Shown one piece after another: positions 25,302-40,427 of a DNA stretch of 64,000 bases. The notes under the pieces are model-generated. The model was not told the origin of the DNA. It saw nothing but the letters and a program-made list of their open reading frames with translations, and did no database searches. The stretch is taken from positions 4,032,501-4,096,500 of the forward strand of contig CP136898.1 in the NCBI GenBank assembly GCA_034359265.1, read 5' to 3'. A program made the position numbers and the translations under genes. Source of the stretch: Canna indica. Taxonomy: Eukaryota; Streptophyta; Magnoliopsida; Zingiberales; Cannaceae. Numbering within the stretch: the first letter of the stretch is position 1; each line of letters starts with the position of its first letter.

Positions 25302-26107
25302 TATTAAATCCTCTTAATTCTAATAATTTTTTTAATATTCTCGTGTAATAAAATGCATAATAAAATATTTATAATTATTGATGAAATTATCATATAATAA
25401 AATGCTCATAATTAATACTCATAATTATTGATGAAATTATTCGTTGTACCATTGTACCTTTGTGATTAGAAAAAATATTAAACTGATTTTTAAGAAAATA
25501 TAACAATACTCTTCTAGCTTTTAGACCAATGACCAACATAACAATACGTTGTACTGGTTATTGAGTAAATTCTATTTCTTTTACCATACAACAGCACTGT
25601 AATTTAACTTGGTAATCATTCAGATTCAAGTCCTAATATCTACTACATGTGCCGTGAGTGCGTATTGTTTCCTTCAAAACAATGTTCATTGATACTTCGA
25701 TAAATTTAAGTACCTTCGTTCTGCATGCATCCATTCAAATAAGAAACAATAAAATTGCTTCAGGATATCACAAAAGTGAACAAGAATCCAATAGCATGTA
25801 ATTACTGCAGTTGAAATTTTTTTTCAAATTACTGCAGTTGAATTAATCAAACATTTTGGTGAGAATCAAAATTCGGCAATACCATTACTCAAACTGAATA
25901 AGAAGCATACATGAGTATCAAACTCTGCCAAAACAAAACAAAACATAACATAAATATGAAAGGGAACTGAAAATCAAAAAGGTTATAGCAATTTTTAGAG
26001 ACATCTGACGGGTCTGCTAAACAAAATATTGGAATTGTTGCATTTACCCACACCTATTTTGGCCACTAACATTTTGGCATTTTAAGGAATATCATCATGC
26101 TTATTCT
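25302..26107. other. AT-rich DNA and RPL19 3' flank
   Basis: It includes short internal repeats of ATAATTATTGATGAAATTAT (25360-25440), related to 9450-9490. The last few hundred bases are the presumed 3' UTR of RPL19. Confidence 0.4.
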
Positions 26108-29577
<3,470 letters not shown>

Positions 29578-29668
29578 GCTTCGCCGCTATGGCCTTCCTT
29601 CTGCGCGGTCGAGAAGAAGGCAGAAGAGTGTGGCGGCGGAGGCAGAATGGCTATTTGTAACTCAGATT

Positions 29669-29715
29669 CTAGGGTTTTGAGAGGGTAAATTCGTAATATT
29701 AGTACCTTCCTGGGC
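29669..29715 (-). promoter_or_regulatory. RPL19 promoter: telo-box and site II-like motif
   Basis: The complement of CTAGGGTTT (29669-29677) is a telo-box about 92 bases before the start codon. TGGGCT (29710-29715) fits the site II motif that often accompanies telo-boxes in plant ribosomal-protein promoters. Confidence 0.65.
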
Positions 29716-30529
29716 TACAATGGACCGGACCGTTTATTGGCCGGTCGGTCCATCGCGTAAAGTGGATGCCATATGCACGTCCCATTCAAATTGGCACGAG
29801 CGCGACGAAAGCCATTGTTCATAAATAGATGCACAATGCTCCCGTTAGCTATATATATGACAACGTCCATTTCTACATTTTTAATCATTCATAAATATTT
29901 CATCTCACTATAAATCAACGGTGAATGAAACTATGTTTGCGAAGTCTTTGGGTTCAATGTCTAGTTGTAATGTTTTGTACATTTTTTTACGTTTTATAAT
30001 ACGTTTTGTGCGTATATTATCGCGTTAACGCTTTATAATAATTGTGATATAAAACCACTTTAAAAAGAAAACTATATTTGTGAAGTATCATTTTACTAAT
30101 GTAATTTTTTATCATCAAAAAAATAAATATCTTAATTTATTTTTTCAAATCATTGACTAGCATAGGAAATGTAATTATATGTACTCTACCATAAAAATTT
30201 AGACGATAATAAAAGCTTGGAGAGATAAGAAAATGATTATATCAGGGTCACTCCTGCCATTTTAGAATGTCATTTTGGGATTTGAGAAACACATTCATAG
30301 CACGATAAAAAGACTTCTTTGAGCTCAAAATAATTGTATAAGATTCTTAAACTGTGAAAAATTCATTATAGCTTGAATTCTGAGGGGTGTATAATGTTGT
30401 TTCACAAAACCAAAAATCTCATCTCTATAATTAGTTATCATTTACCTTTTTAACCACTATTTTGGCATTTATCTATTATAAAATCATCTTAATTTGTTTC
30501 ATTTCATATTTAATTGGCTGTTTTGGTGT
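29716..30529. other. Intergenic DNA
   Basis: The RPL19 upstream region, then AT-rich sequence with no recognisable gene or element. Confidence 0.4.
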
Positions 30530-32389
30530 TAGCAGTATCATGATAGCTAATGTTTATTACTGATTGTCAGGGTAATGAAGATGATGAAATTAATTGAGTT
30601 GAAGATGTATTCATTTATTTAGAGAATGAGATGCTAGTTTATGGCTAGTCTCCGTAGCAGATCTTTGGTAGTTGTTATGCCAATATATTCATTCAGATAT
30701 CTTATGAGTTACCTTTGGCATATGATAGGCTAGCATGAGTATGATAGGTTGTAAATCAATTTCTTTTGAAATATTTGGTAAGAATGATTATTTATTATGT
30801 CATTTTTCAGCAAAAAATATATATTCATTGAGAGTTTGTGTTGTTAAATATTTTGGGAATAATACAATTTGCTAGGTTACAAAGTGGATTGATATTCTTT
30901 TGCCATATAGTTGTAGATCCAATGAGTGAATAACTTGTTCCCACATCAAACCCGATGTAACCATGTGTAACATGAAAAAATATTGGAGTCTTCTAGACGA
31001 GGGATTCGATATTAAGCATCTCATGTCTATAGATGAAAATATTATTACTTGCTCGGAAGATGTCTAAAATTTATGTTATAAATCATCGGTCATCATAATG
31101 TTCGCCTCGTGTATTGAAATGTGAATAAAATACCCGTTGCAGTTAATGACTCAAATAATTTATTTTCTTTTTAAGCTTATTCATTTATAATAACATATTT
31201 TTATTGTTTGTCCTAACATTTTTGAGCTTGCTTCCCAATGTTAGACCCATCTCCTTTACACTAACATACCCAGGAGAGTATTCGGAGGAGTGAGTTCGTA
31301 AGGCAGCTCGTGCTCTTTAATCTCCACAATATTCTGATGATGCATTATGAAGTTACCCATCACTCCTAGTGGCAGTGAGAGCGATTGATGATAAAACTTG
31401 AACATGTTTGGAGGTTGATGCAATGTGGATACTGATATTGAACGAGTTATTCTTGGAGTTGGCAGTATCATGATAGCTAATGTTTATTACTGATTGTCAG
31501 GGTAATGAAGATGATGAAATTAATTGAGTTGAAGATGTATTCATTTGTTTAGAGAATGAGGTGCTAGTTTATGGCTAGTCTCCGTAGCAGATCTTTGGTA
31601 GTTGTTATGCCAATATATTCATTCAGATATCTTATGAGTTACCCTTGGCATATGATAGGCTAGTATGAGTATGATAGGTTGTAAATCAATTTCTTTTGAA
31701 ATATTTGGTAAGAATGATTATTTATTATGTCATTTTTCAGCAAAAAATATATATTCATTGAGAGTTTGTGTTGTTAAATATTTTGGGAATAATACAATTT
31801 GCTAGGTTACAAAGTGGATTGATATTCTTTTGCCATATAGTTGTAGATCCAATGAGTGAATAACTTGTTCCCACATCAAACCCGATGTAACCATGTGTAA
31901 CATGAAAAAATATTGGAGTCTTCTAGACGAGGGATTCGATATTAAGCATCTCATGTCTATAGATGAAAATATTATTACTTGCTCGGAAGATGTCTAAAAT
32001 TTATGTTATAAATCATCGGTCATCATAATGTTCGCCTCGTGTATTGAAATGTGAATAAAATACCCGTTGCAGTTAATGACTCAAATAATTTATTTTCTTT
32101 TTAAGCTTATTCATTTATAATAACATATTTTTATTGTTTGTCCTAACATTTTTGAGCTTGCTTCCCAATGTTAGACCCATCTCCTTTACACTAACATACC
32201 CAGGAGAGTATTCGGAGGAGTGAGTTCGTAAGGCAGCTCGTGCTCTTTAATCTCCACAATATTCTGATGATGCATTATGAAGTTACCCATCACTCCTAGT
32301 GGCAGTGAGAGCGATTGATGATAAAACTTGAACATGTTTGGAGGTTGATGCAATGTGGATACTGATATTGAACGAGTTATTCTTGGAGC
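30530..32389. repeat. 930-bp tandem duplication
   Basis: Copies span 30530-31459 and 31460-32389 (period 930). Both begin at GCAGTATCATGATAGCTAAT and end at GAACGAGTTATTCTTGGAG. Only a few substitutions were noticed (for example TTATTT/TTGTTT and GAGATG/GAGGTG near the start), so the event is recent. No convincing coding sequence lies inside. Confidence 0.95.
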
Positions 32390-33527
32390 TAGAGGGACTC
32401 ATCGAGGATCCCTACACTGAATGTAAGATGAAATCATGAAATGCATCGTGGACCATTTTGTTTAATTAACTCCCTTTTGATGGGATGATGTGCATATGTT
32501 GGTTTGGAATAAGTTTGTCATGATTACTATCTTAAACCGATGCTATCAAATTTGTTGAGTATTCATGACTTGTATACCAAACCTAGTTGCTACTCATACT
32601 TTTGTGGTTGCCGTTTTAAAAGTTGGGTTAATAGATATAGGTTGCATATGATCAAATAAAAATGCTTCTTGATTATCAAATCAAGAACTCAACGAGTGTT
32701 ATCCTGTTGCAAGATGATTTGGGTTCTTACATGAAACCTTGGTCTTTAATTCAAAGAGGAAAATTTGATAAATGGTTCCCATCCCATTTAATTATGTCAA
32801 TTATGCATGTATTTCGCCAAGGCTATTTTTGGGTACCATTTATAGAAGGATCGTAACATTCGGGTGATATTTTTTTGCTAAAAAATAAAACACTTATATT
32901 ATTAACTCATTAAGGGGCGAATGCAAACAATTCTAGAATAACAATTGGTCGAGCTTAGAGGTATTAGGATGATTTAGCTTTTTCATTATATATTTTAAAT
33001 TTTTACCATTTATACATGTCTTTTGGATTATTTGGGATAATCTACGATGCATATAATGCTTTTAAGGTTATTCATTATGCAGTAACAATACAATTGATAA
33101 TAACATTTTATTTTCTCTTATAGTATTTGACTTTGCAAACGAATGTTCAATAATCATGGTAATTTAACAATGTATCAGCATATCAAGAAATTTAAGGAAA
33201 AAAATATTCATTTGATGCCAATATGAATTCCAGTTATTTATGTGATCATGAATCAAACCCGTCATATATCACTTTGGAGTCATATTTTTCCATCGTTATA
33301 AGCATTGTTAAACGATACAGTGCACTCACTTTAGTTGTTACATGTTCTCACTCTAAGAAAAGTTAAGAACTCTTCGATTAAACTGCAAACTATAGTAGAT
33401 GGATTCAGCACTTGAATTTGAGAAGACTACTACACATTAGAGAATGTTGATTATGTTCGATTTATAGGGACAATTCGGTGTTTGCATATACGACTACGGT
33501 GGTCAGAAAAAGATAACTATGAGTTTA
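32390..33527. other. Intergenic DNA upstream of the U1 cluster
   Basis: AT-rich sequence. A few open frames of 60 codons or so show no family resemblance. Confidence 0.4.
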
Positions 33528-33578
33528 ATCCCACATCGTTTGATACGAATTGAAATCTCAACTAGCGAGGTGTATAAG
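33528..33578 (+). promoter_or_regulatory. U1-A promoter: USE and TATA
   Basis: ATCCCACATCG (33528-33538) matches the plant upstream sequence element RTCCCACATCG at 11 of 11. TATAAG starts at 33573, 32 bp before the RNA start. USE-TATA spacing of about 33 bp is the Pol II type (Pol III snRNA genes have about 10 bp less). Confidence 0.85.
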
Positions 33579-33604
33579 TACCGATGCAGCCCCTCTATTT
33601 CTCC

Positions 33605-33766
33605 ATACTTACCTGGACAGGGTCTTTAGGCGAACAAGAAGGCTTATGGCCTAGGTCAAAGGCTTCCATTGCACTTGGGAGGCACGCTGGCTTACCATCT
33701 CCCCAAGTGGGAGAGTGGACGTCATAATTTGTGTTAGAGGGGGTACGTGTTCGCGCGGCCCCTGCC
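33605..33766 (+). ncRNA. U1: U1 snRNA, locus A
   Basis: Spliceosomal U1 RNA pairs with 5' splice sites. The locus starts with ATACTTACCTG, the splice-site recognition sequence. It contains the U1A-binding loop ATTGCAC, stem-loop III TCTCCCCAAGTGGGAGA, Sm-site region ATAATTTGTG and terminal stem CGTGTTCGCGCGGCCCC ending CTGCC. Length 162 nt, near the family's 160-165. Loop I reads GAACAAGAAG instead of the usual GATCANGAAG, and the base after TTTGTG is T instead of G. With its perfect USE it may be transcribed, but function is uncertain. Confidence 0.8.
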
Positions 33767-33822
33767 CAAAAAATATATAATGTTTTGGTACATTACAGTC
33801 TTTGTTATGCTTTCAGTTCTTA

Positions 33823-34382
33823 AAAAGTGTTTGGTATGAGGTAATCCATTCAGATTGCTGATACTTTTATCTTTAATTTATCTAGACCTCACGCATTATC
33901 TTGTTTGGTGTCTCACTTATGTAGATAATGTGGATTATCTTGGTAATTCAGATTGTCATCAAAGTGGTAATTTAGATTGCTCAAGAGGAGGGTGTCTATG
34001 TAGATTGCCTTTCAAGTGATAATCTCGAATTATTTTTTAGGAAAAAATTGCCCTTCTTAAAGTCTAGCTTCTTTGTCTCCTCCTTTTCAAAAAGAATACC
34101 TCTCATGACTTCTCCTATGTAATATTATATTATATTATATGATTAATTATAATATTATAATATATTTGTGAAAAGGGTATTTTCAGAAAATAAATATCAT
34201 TAGTTGGTAATGTATTTGTTATACCAAACATGTCTATGTTAATTTCAACAATCTTATCATAACATTACTTGTACATACCAAATACTATATTTTATATTAC
34301 TGACAATCTTTTTAGTGACAATCTATCTGAAAAGTAATCTAGATTGTCCGATAATCTGAAAGATAATGCATCAAACGTCACC
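33823..34382. mobile_element. Possible Tourist-like MITE
   Basis: TTA at 33820-33822 and 33383+1000 (34383-34385) flanks a 560-bp noncoding block. Its ends resemble each other when inverted: AAAAGTGTTTGGTATGAGGT versus the complement GGTGACGTTTGATGCATTAT, followed by CAGATT on both sides. Confidence 0.5.
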
Positions 34383-34385
34383 TTA

Positions 34386-35664
34386 AATTCTACATGGATA
34401 GACAATTAAAAACTAAGGCTTGCATAGAAATATTTCACAAACCTCCTAATGCTTCAGTTTCCATTCCTGATAACAATGTTTAAATTTATTATTTTAGCAG
34501 CTAAAGATGAAGACTAGTATTGTTTACATTGGAAGTTTAAAGAAATATTATGTCTTCCCCTGCAATTTAATTTAGAAAATTCTCACTTCCTCGATCGAAT
34601 TGACATGATTAATTGACACATGTAATATGTACATTGAAAATTGGGGTGAAGAAGGAACATAAATCTCATGCTTTCTACATTTTATACTTGTTAGTTTGTC
34701 TCTCTTCTGTCTTGATATTGAAAACTTTGGATATGCTTGAAGTATGTAAAGTGGCTTTCTCGCATTACGTGCCCTGGATCTAAGCAACATTTAATTGTTC
34801 CTTTCTTCAGTGATTCCATCCAACACATCCTTCTCATGACTCATAATTGATGTACATATTTTTTTCGACAATTTAGTCTTATGGCTGGTGTACTGATGGA
34901 CCTTAGCAGCTAGCTGGCTGTCACAATTTTCACCAGCATTGTCTTCGTCAGTTCTTCTTCAACAGAGAGACTAACATCTTAGGAATTGTGATAGTTCCAT
35001 AAGAAGAGAGGAAATTAATATATCTTTAAATCCTCAAAAAATATTAATTACTGTCATCTAAAATTCATCCATTGAGATCTTGATAATTGAGTGAGTTGCG
35101 TACCTATATTTTGGAGAGATCTAAACATTTAAGTTCAAAATTAACAAAACCCACTAGCAAAAGAATGCCTTCGACATGCTCTTTCTCGATGCTTTGGAAT
35201 GCAAAATGAATCTATTGTGATTTGTTTGTTTTACTAGTAGGTATGATTGGAAATGGGAAGAGATTGATTAAGATTCTTTTATCCGATGTACATTGAATAT
35301 AGTATCAATTTTATTTTCTTCTAATTTTATCTCTTTTTAATATAGACATCAAATGAAAGTTTACCTATCTTATCTACCATTGTATCATGAACATGCCCTT
35401 TCTAGTTCATGAGTTGGTTTCACTGATACAATTTAAGGCTCATAGAAAAACATTCCACTATAGTTTTGAGCTTCTTCTAACATTGTAAGCTTGCTTTCAG
35501 TGTTGAGCCATCTACATTTGACAAAGATACCAAGAAGTGCTTTTGAGACAATGCTTATGATCTTTGATTTATAATGTGGATTTTGACGGACGTTGATAAG
35601 GCAAACTAGCATTCTATGGCAGGGATTAACGTTGTGTTGGGGGATTAGTAAATGATTGGTTTTA
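34386..35664. other. Intergenic DNA between U1-A and U1-B
   Basis: Mixed sequence with a few short open frames, none of which I recognise. No RNA gene was seen. Confidence 0.4.
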
Positions 35665-35716
35665 GTCTCACATGAAAGAAATATAGCTTGACATTGCAAC
35701 TAGAAAAACTATAAAA
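35665..35716 (+). promoter_or_regulatory. U1-B promoter: diverged USE and TATA
   Basis: GTCTCACATGA (35665-35675) matches the USE at 8 of 11. TATAAAA at 35710 is 32 bp before the RNA start, the same distance as in the other five loci. Confidence 0.65.
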
Positions 35717-35741
35717 TGCAAAGGAGGTCCGTTGTTGCTCC

Positions 35742-35903
35742 ATACTTACCTGGACGAGGTCGATGGGCGAACAGGAAGGCTCATGGCCTAGGTCAGTGGC
35801 CTCCATTGCACTTGGGAGGGGCGCTGATCTACCATCTCCCCAAGTGAGAGAGTGGACGTCATAATTTGTGGTAGAAGCGGTACGCGTCCGCGCGGTCCTT
35901 ACC
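35742..35903 (+). pseudogene. U1: U1 snRNA, locus B (probable pseudogene)
   Basis: A 162-nt U1 copy with intact ATACTTACCTG, ATTGCAC loop, stem-loop III and Sm region ATAATTTGTGG. The last stem is damaged (AGCGGTACGCGTCCGCGCGG, then TCCTTACC instead of CCCCTGCC), and the USE is weak. Loop I is GAACAGGAAG. Confidence 0.75.
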
Positions 35904-37147
35904 AATTTTATTTCAATATTTGTTATCTAATGCCAAATTTATTTCAGTCTACATATTAGATTTCTACCTGTCGTCTGAGTCGTTGCTATTTTTCGGCCAC
36001 GATTAGATCTCTATAGTTGTAATTGTTGTAAGTTCAATTGTAGTCTATCGATTTGCCCGTTATGGTGAGAGGCAATAATGTTTGTTGTTATTTAGAGTGT
36101 TTGAGATTGTTGTTAATTTTGATGACACAGACAATTGCCTTCCTACCTCTGCCGTCAAATATCACACATCTAGTTGTTTATAGTATAAACCCTAGGCTAT
36201 GGTTCTCGACCCCACTAAGAATATTATTATCGTAGCCTCGTTGAGGATGCTCGCATGTTCAGGCTAATTCAAGTATTTAAGTATAATTGCCAAATACATG
36301 CGTTTGAAGAGTTATTTGAGTGTGGAAGGATTCTTTTATTTGGTCCAATTATCCTTATTTTTAGATCTCAGGGCTTCGAATTGATGTTTCAACAATCCAT
36401 TTCCAAAATTTGTGTGTTTTTGTAAGATCTCATTTGATTGTAAGATTAGACTTTTATATGTTGTCTTTCCCTCACCAGAATATTCAAGCATACATTGGTT
36501 ACTATGCTTAGAATTTATTTATTTTTCGGACATGTATATGCAATAAGGTGATTAGTCCTCGTTACCTGAATATAGATTTAACATATAATGCAACCTAAGC
36601 CCGAAGAAAGTTGAAGTGGCGAACACTAAACATCACATATCATATATATAGAGTAGTAGTCAAATTTCAGGCTGCTCTTATAAGTTAACAAATGCAGTGT
36701 GATTTTAGAAATTAGTGTTGAGTCAATCCTAAAATCAAAGATTAGATTATTTATTTCAGTGACTTGTAATTAATAATTGTTGGCATTGCCGCATTGGTAC
36801 TAATTATGGAAGTATATATTTTGCCTGCACAAGTATTAACCAAATAATATTGATGAAAAAATATTTAACTATTAACTACTATAGACATTATTTTTCCGAA
36901 TATGAAAAAACAATATTTTTTTATTTAATAGCAAAGCCAGAGTTTAAGGAGCTTTTATTATTTCAGTCCTTGTGGAATGAATGCATGATCATTCAAAAAA
37001 AAGTTTTAAGAAGCCTTTTGAAATTATTTATTTCACGACTAATATTATGCTAAAGTTTATATTTTTTTGTGCGTGAACTTCAATGAAAAATGTATTTAGT
37101 TGATGCTATTTTAAGTGATGTTCAAATTTCTTACTATATAGTTGAAC
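35904..37147. other. Intergenic DNA before the CACTA element
   Basis: AT-rich sequence without recognisable gene or RNA. Confidence 0.4.
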
Positions 37148-37170
37148 ATTCACTACTAGAAATTAGGTCT

Positions 37171-37350
37171 TCAGCAACGATTATCAGCAACGGCCGCTCA
37201 AGCCGTTGCTATTTGCAACGGCGTTCTTACGGCCGCTCGAGCCGTTACGGATTATTTTAATTATCCGCAACGACTTTCTGACGGAAAGGCGAGCCGTTGC
37301 TGATATTTTAATTATCAGCAACGGCTTTCTAACGGACAAGTGAGCCGTTG
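37171..37350. repeat. Left subterminal repeats of the CACTA element
   Basis: Alternating forward and reverse copies of CAGCAACGGC / GCCGTTGCTGAT, the likely binding sites for the DNA-binding accessory transposase. Confidence 0.85.
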
Positions 37351-37358
37351 CTGATAAG

Positions 37359-37367
37359 TTTATATAG
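37359..37367 (+). promoter_or_regulatory. CACTA internal TATA box
   Basis: TTTATATAGG precedes a GC-rich leader. A good donor, TTCAG|GTATGC (GT at 37503), could splice to TTGACAG|AATCATG (38368), placing the start codon four bases into exon 2. Confidence 0.6.
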
Positions 37368-37777
37368 GGCACCAGTCGCGCCCGACCCTTCTTCCTCCCG
37401 CTGTTGCCGTCGCCGCTCCTGCTCTCGCCTCTCGCCGCCGCTGCCGCTGCTGCCGACGCCGACGACGCCTCTTCCTCCTCCCGCTGCTGTCGACTTGTTC
37501 AGGTATGCCTCGCCGGCCGGCCGTCTCTTCCCGTTGCGGCCGGCGACAGTCGGTCGATGGCCGCCGCCGGACCTTGTACAGTGGTCGGACAGTGTGTCCG
37601 GCCACTGTACGCCGGCGCCGGAGTCCACCTGACTCCGGCGCCGAAATTTATAAATTTATATATAATTTTTTATTGTTTTATAATTGTTTTATAATTGTTT
37701 TATAATTGTTAATTAATTGTTTTATAATTGTTAATTAATTATTTAGATTAATTATTAGGATTTAGATTAATTTCGGA

Positions 37778-37900
37778 TGCGCGCCGGAATCGTCCACTTC
37801 GGACGCGCGCCGGTATCGTCCACTTCGGATGCGCGCCGGAATCGTCCACTTCGGACGCGCGCCGGTATCGTCCACTTCGGACGCGCGCCGAAATCGTCCA
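37778..37900. repeat. GC-rich tandem repeat of about 26 bp in the CACTA 5' intron
   Basis: About four and a half units of TTCGGACGCGCGCCGGTATC plus GTCCAC, alternating GGTATC/GGAATC and GGAC/GGAT. Confidence 0.85.
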
Positions 37901-38117
37901 ATACGGACTCGAACGGTCTCGAAACATTTAGAAAATAATCATGCATCCGACGAGTTCATATGTTTCACGTACGCATCGACGAGTCGGATATGATTTAGCA
38001 AAACCTTAGTTCCGTTCGGGGATTGTATGTTCGTGTAAAAGAAGTAGATGATCTTTTATACGATGTACAATTCTTGAATTGTCCCTGATTGGACAATTTG
38101 GGAATATAGTTATTTGT

Positions 38118-38289
38118 ACTGCACTTACGTTTTTATTTTAACTGTTAACTAATTATTCTAAATTTCGGCAACATCTCTCTTGTTCTCTGATACGCGCCCA
38201 GATGATATGCGTATTCGGAGAACTATAGGGAGATGCTGCCGAAATTTAAAATAATTAGTTAACAGTTAAAGTAAAAACGTAAGTGCAGT
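38118..38289. repeat. 172-bp near-perfect hairpin upstream of the CACTA gene
   Basis: Arms of about 80 bp run from ACTGCACTTACGTTTTTA on the left to its complement ending AAGTGCAGT on the right. Internal pairing includes AACTGTTAACTAATTATT and AATTTCGGCA. It lies in the inferred 5' UTR intron. Confidence 0.88.
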
Positions 38290-38372
38290 TCAAATAATAT
38301 AAATCCCGAATGGAATAGGACAATCTCACCTAAAGACATTAACCAAAGAAATTGTCATTGATTGACAGAATC

Positions 38373-40352
38373 ATGTCGGCTGATCAAAGTTGGATGTACC
38401 GACGTCTTGATCGTGGAGCTTTAACGAATGAGTTTCGATTAGGCGTAACGTACTTCCTAAATTTCGCCTATTCGAATCGGAATTTCGTTAGCATGGGTGA
38501 TCAAATCCGATGTTCGTGCCGCATTTGTTCAAATGGACGATTTTTGGATCGGGAGACTGTCACTCTGCATCTATATACCAAAGGATTTGCGCCAAGATAT
38601 TTTCTATGGACTTGTCATGGTGAGTCACGCGAAGTCGGGACGTCGAGCAATCCTGTCGTTCAGACATATGGTGAATCTTCCTCTGCTGGTGCTTCTTCAT
38701 CCAGTCAATGTAATCCCTATAGAACTATGATACTTGATAGTCTTGGGGGTCAATTCCACCTGAATGATAATGTTGATCGGCCAGTTCTTCAAACATCAGT
38801 CCCACCAGATACTACAGTGGTTGATATCACAGAAGTAGGGGCTGCGATAGAGATTGAATTATCGAATAAAGAAGGTGCAGAATTTTACGAGATGTTGAAA
38901 GCTGCCGATGAACCTTTGTATGAGAATTGTCCTAAATACACTAGGTTTTCAGCAATGACACAGCTCTTAAATATCAAGGCCGATTGTAATATCAGCGGAG
39001 TTGCGTATGATCGCATTGCTGAATTAAGTATATTTTTTAGAAGCATCTGTGCAAATGTCCTTCGAGTCGAAGATATGTCAACACTTGAAAATAATATTGT
39101 TGAAATCATATGCAAGCTGGAGCAGTTTTCCCTCCTGCAATTTTTTGACTCGATGGAGCATCTACCGATACACTTGGCATACGAGGCACGAGTTGGTGGC
39201 CCCGTTCAATATCGTTGGATGTACTTATTTGAAAGATACATGAATCGTCTGAAGAAAAAAGTAAAGAACACCGCAGCTGTTGAAGGATCAATATCTGAAT
39301 CGTATATCATCCAAGAAATTTCAACATTCTGCTCATTTTACTTTGAATCGACAGTACAGACAAGATTTGATCGTCTTCCACGTAACGACGACGGGGGTGT
39401 TCGACATTCAGATGGACGTTTAAATATATTTTGTCACTCTGGTCGTGCTTTTGGTTCTCGTCCATCTCGACACTTAAGCGATAAAGAGTATCATTTGACA
39501 CACTTGTATGTATTACTCAATTGTCCAGAGATTGAACAATTCATTGAAATATTTGACATTGAGATGGTGCAAAAATACTCTATTCACAACGATCAAGAAT
39601 TGGAGAGATTACGGAATCGTGATTTCCCTACTTGGATTCAGACTTACAGCAAAGATCACAGAGCTAAAATAGATGAAAGAATATTTGAGTTTGTTAGTGG
39701 ACCGTCGCGACTTGTGTCGTGCTATAGCGGATATTTTGTTAACGGGTATAAATTTCACACGATTGAATATTCATTTACAAAGAAGACAATGAATGCTGGG
39801 GTCTGCGTGAAAGGGACAACCTATGTTGAATGTGATATGAATTTTTATGGACTGGTGGAAGAAGTGATAGAGTTACACTACTTCGGCTTGAAATCAGTGA
39901 TCCTATTTAGATGTCATTGGTTCGATACAACAGAAAGGGCCATGAAAGTTCATCCAAAATACAAACTTGTTGAGGTTAATTACAAATCGAAATTGGCAGC
40001 AAATGAGCCTTTTATATTGGCATCACAAGCCGAACAAGTATATTACGCGAAGTATCCGGCTCGAAATAAAGATAGAGCAGATTGGCGTATAGTCTGTAAG
40101 ACAAAAGGTAGAGGAAAAATTGATCCAATAGTAGGAGAAAATGAGCTGATACCTGATATGACACATGGTTTCTATCAAGAAGATGATCCTCCTGCTGTGG
40201 ATCGTATTATTCCAATACTCGAGGATGCAGACACAACGTCAATTCAATTAGAAGTTGAATATGCTGATGATGACGATCATGAAATTGAGGAAGCTGGAGA
40301 TGAAGAAGAAGAAGAAGAATTCGAAGACTATTATTCAGATGATGAGGAATAA
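38373..40352 (+). CDS. CACTA TNPD-like protein lacking the TNP2 domain
   Basis: 659 aa, single exon from the ATG at 38373. N-terminal transposase-associated domain (about residues 4-90): SWMYRRLDRGALTNEF, the Cys cluster CSCRICSNGRFLD, and LHLYTKGFAPRYFLWTCHGE. Then the pre-TNP2 linker LYENCPKYTRFSAMTQLLNIK. At about residue 208/209 the sequence jumps straight to the DUF4218-type region (IAELSIFFRSIC, YRWMYLFERYM, EGSISESYI). It continues to the DUF4216-type region (NAGVCVKGTTYVE about 473, HWFDTTERA about 516) and a Glu/Asp-rich tail. Full-length relatives carry the TNP2 catalytic domain of a few hundred residues at the jump. The frame stays open across the junction. It cannot catalyse transposition itself, but could still bind DNA or partners. 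Confidence 0.88.
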   Translation: MSADQSWMYRRLDRGALTNEFRLGVTYFLNFAYSNRNFVSMGDQIRCSCRICSNGRFLDRETVTLHLYTKGFAPRYFLWTCHGESREVGTSSNPVVQTYGESSSAGASSSSQCNPYRTMILDSLGGQFHLNDNVDRPVLQTSVPPDTTVVDITEVGAAIEIELSNKEGAEFYEMLKAADEPLYENCPKYTRFSAMTQLLNIKADCNISGVAYDRIAELSIFFRSICANVLRVEDMSTLENNIVEIICKLEQFSLLQFFDSMEHLPIHLAYEARVGGPVQYRWMYLFERYMNRLKKKVKNTAAVEGSISESYIIQEISTFCSFYFESTVQTRFDRLPRNDDGGVRHSDGRLNIFCHSGRAFGSRPSRHLSDKEYHLTHLYVLLNCPEIEQFIEIFDIEMVQKYSIHNDQELERLRNRDFPTWIQTYSKDHRAKIDERIFEFVSGPSRLVSCYSGYFVNGYKFHTIEYSFTKKTMNAGVCVKGTTYVECDMNFYGLVEEVIELHYFGLKSVILFRCHWFDTTERAMKVHPKYKLVEVNYKSKLAANEPFILASQAEQVYYAKYPARNKDRADWRIVCKTKGRGKIDPIVGENELIPDMTHGFYQEDDPPAVDRIIPILEDADTTSIQLEVEYADDDDHEIEEAGDEEEEEEFEDYYSDDEE

Positions 40353-40427
40353 TTGTAAAGTATATATTTTATTAAATATATCTCTACTATTTATACAATA
40401 ATCTGATTATATGTCTGTTCGACAGAT

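Noticed and set aside
30930..30960. TTCCCACATCAAACCCG resembling a USE (also in the second 930-bp copy)
   Set aside because: No TATA box at the right distance and no U-snRNA sequence downstream.
31256..31471. Minus-strand open frame at the 930-bp repeat junction
   Set aside because: It spans the junction of two noncoding repeat copies and looks like chance.
34572..34790. 72-codon minus-strand open frame
   Set aside because: No recognisable motif and no neighbouring exons with matching splice sites.
35645..35905. Minus-strand open frames over U1-B and U1-E (similar protein at 48935-49189)
   Set aside because: The resemblance between them comes from the U1 RNA sequence on the other strand; they are not proteins.
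37329..37705. Several overlapping GC-rich open frames on both strands
   Set aside because: They lie in the CACTA leader and low-complexity GCC/CTC repeats, with no family resemblance.
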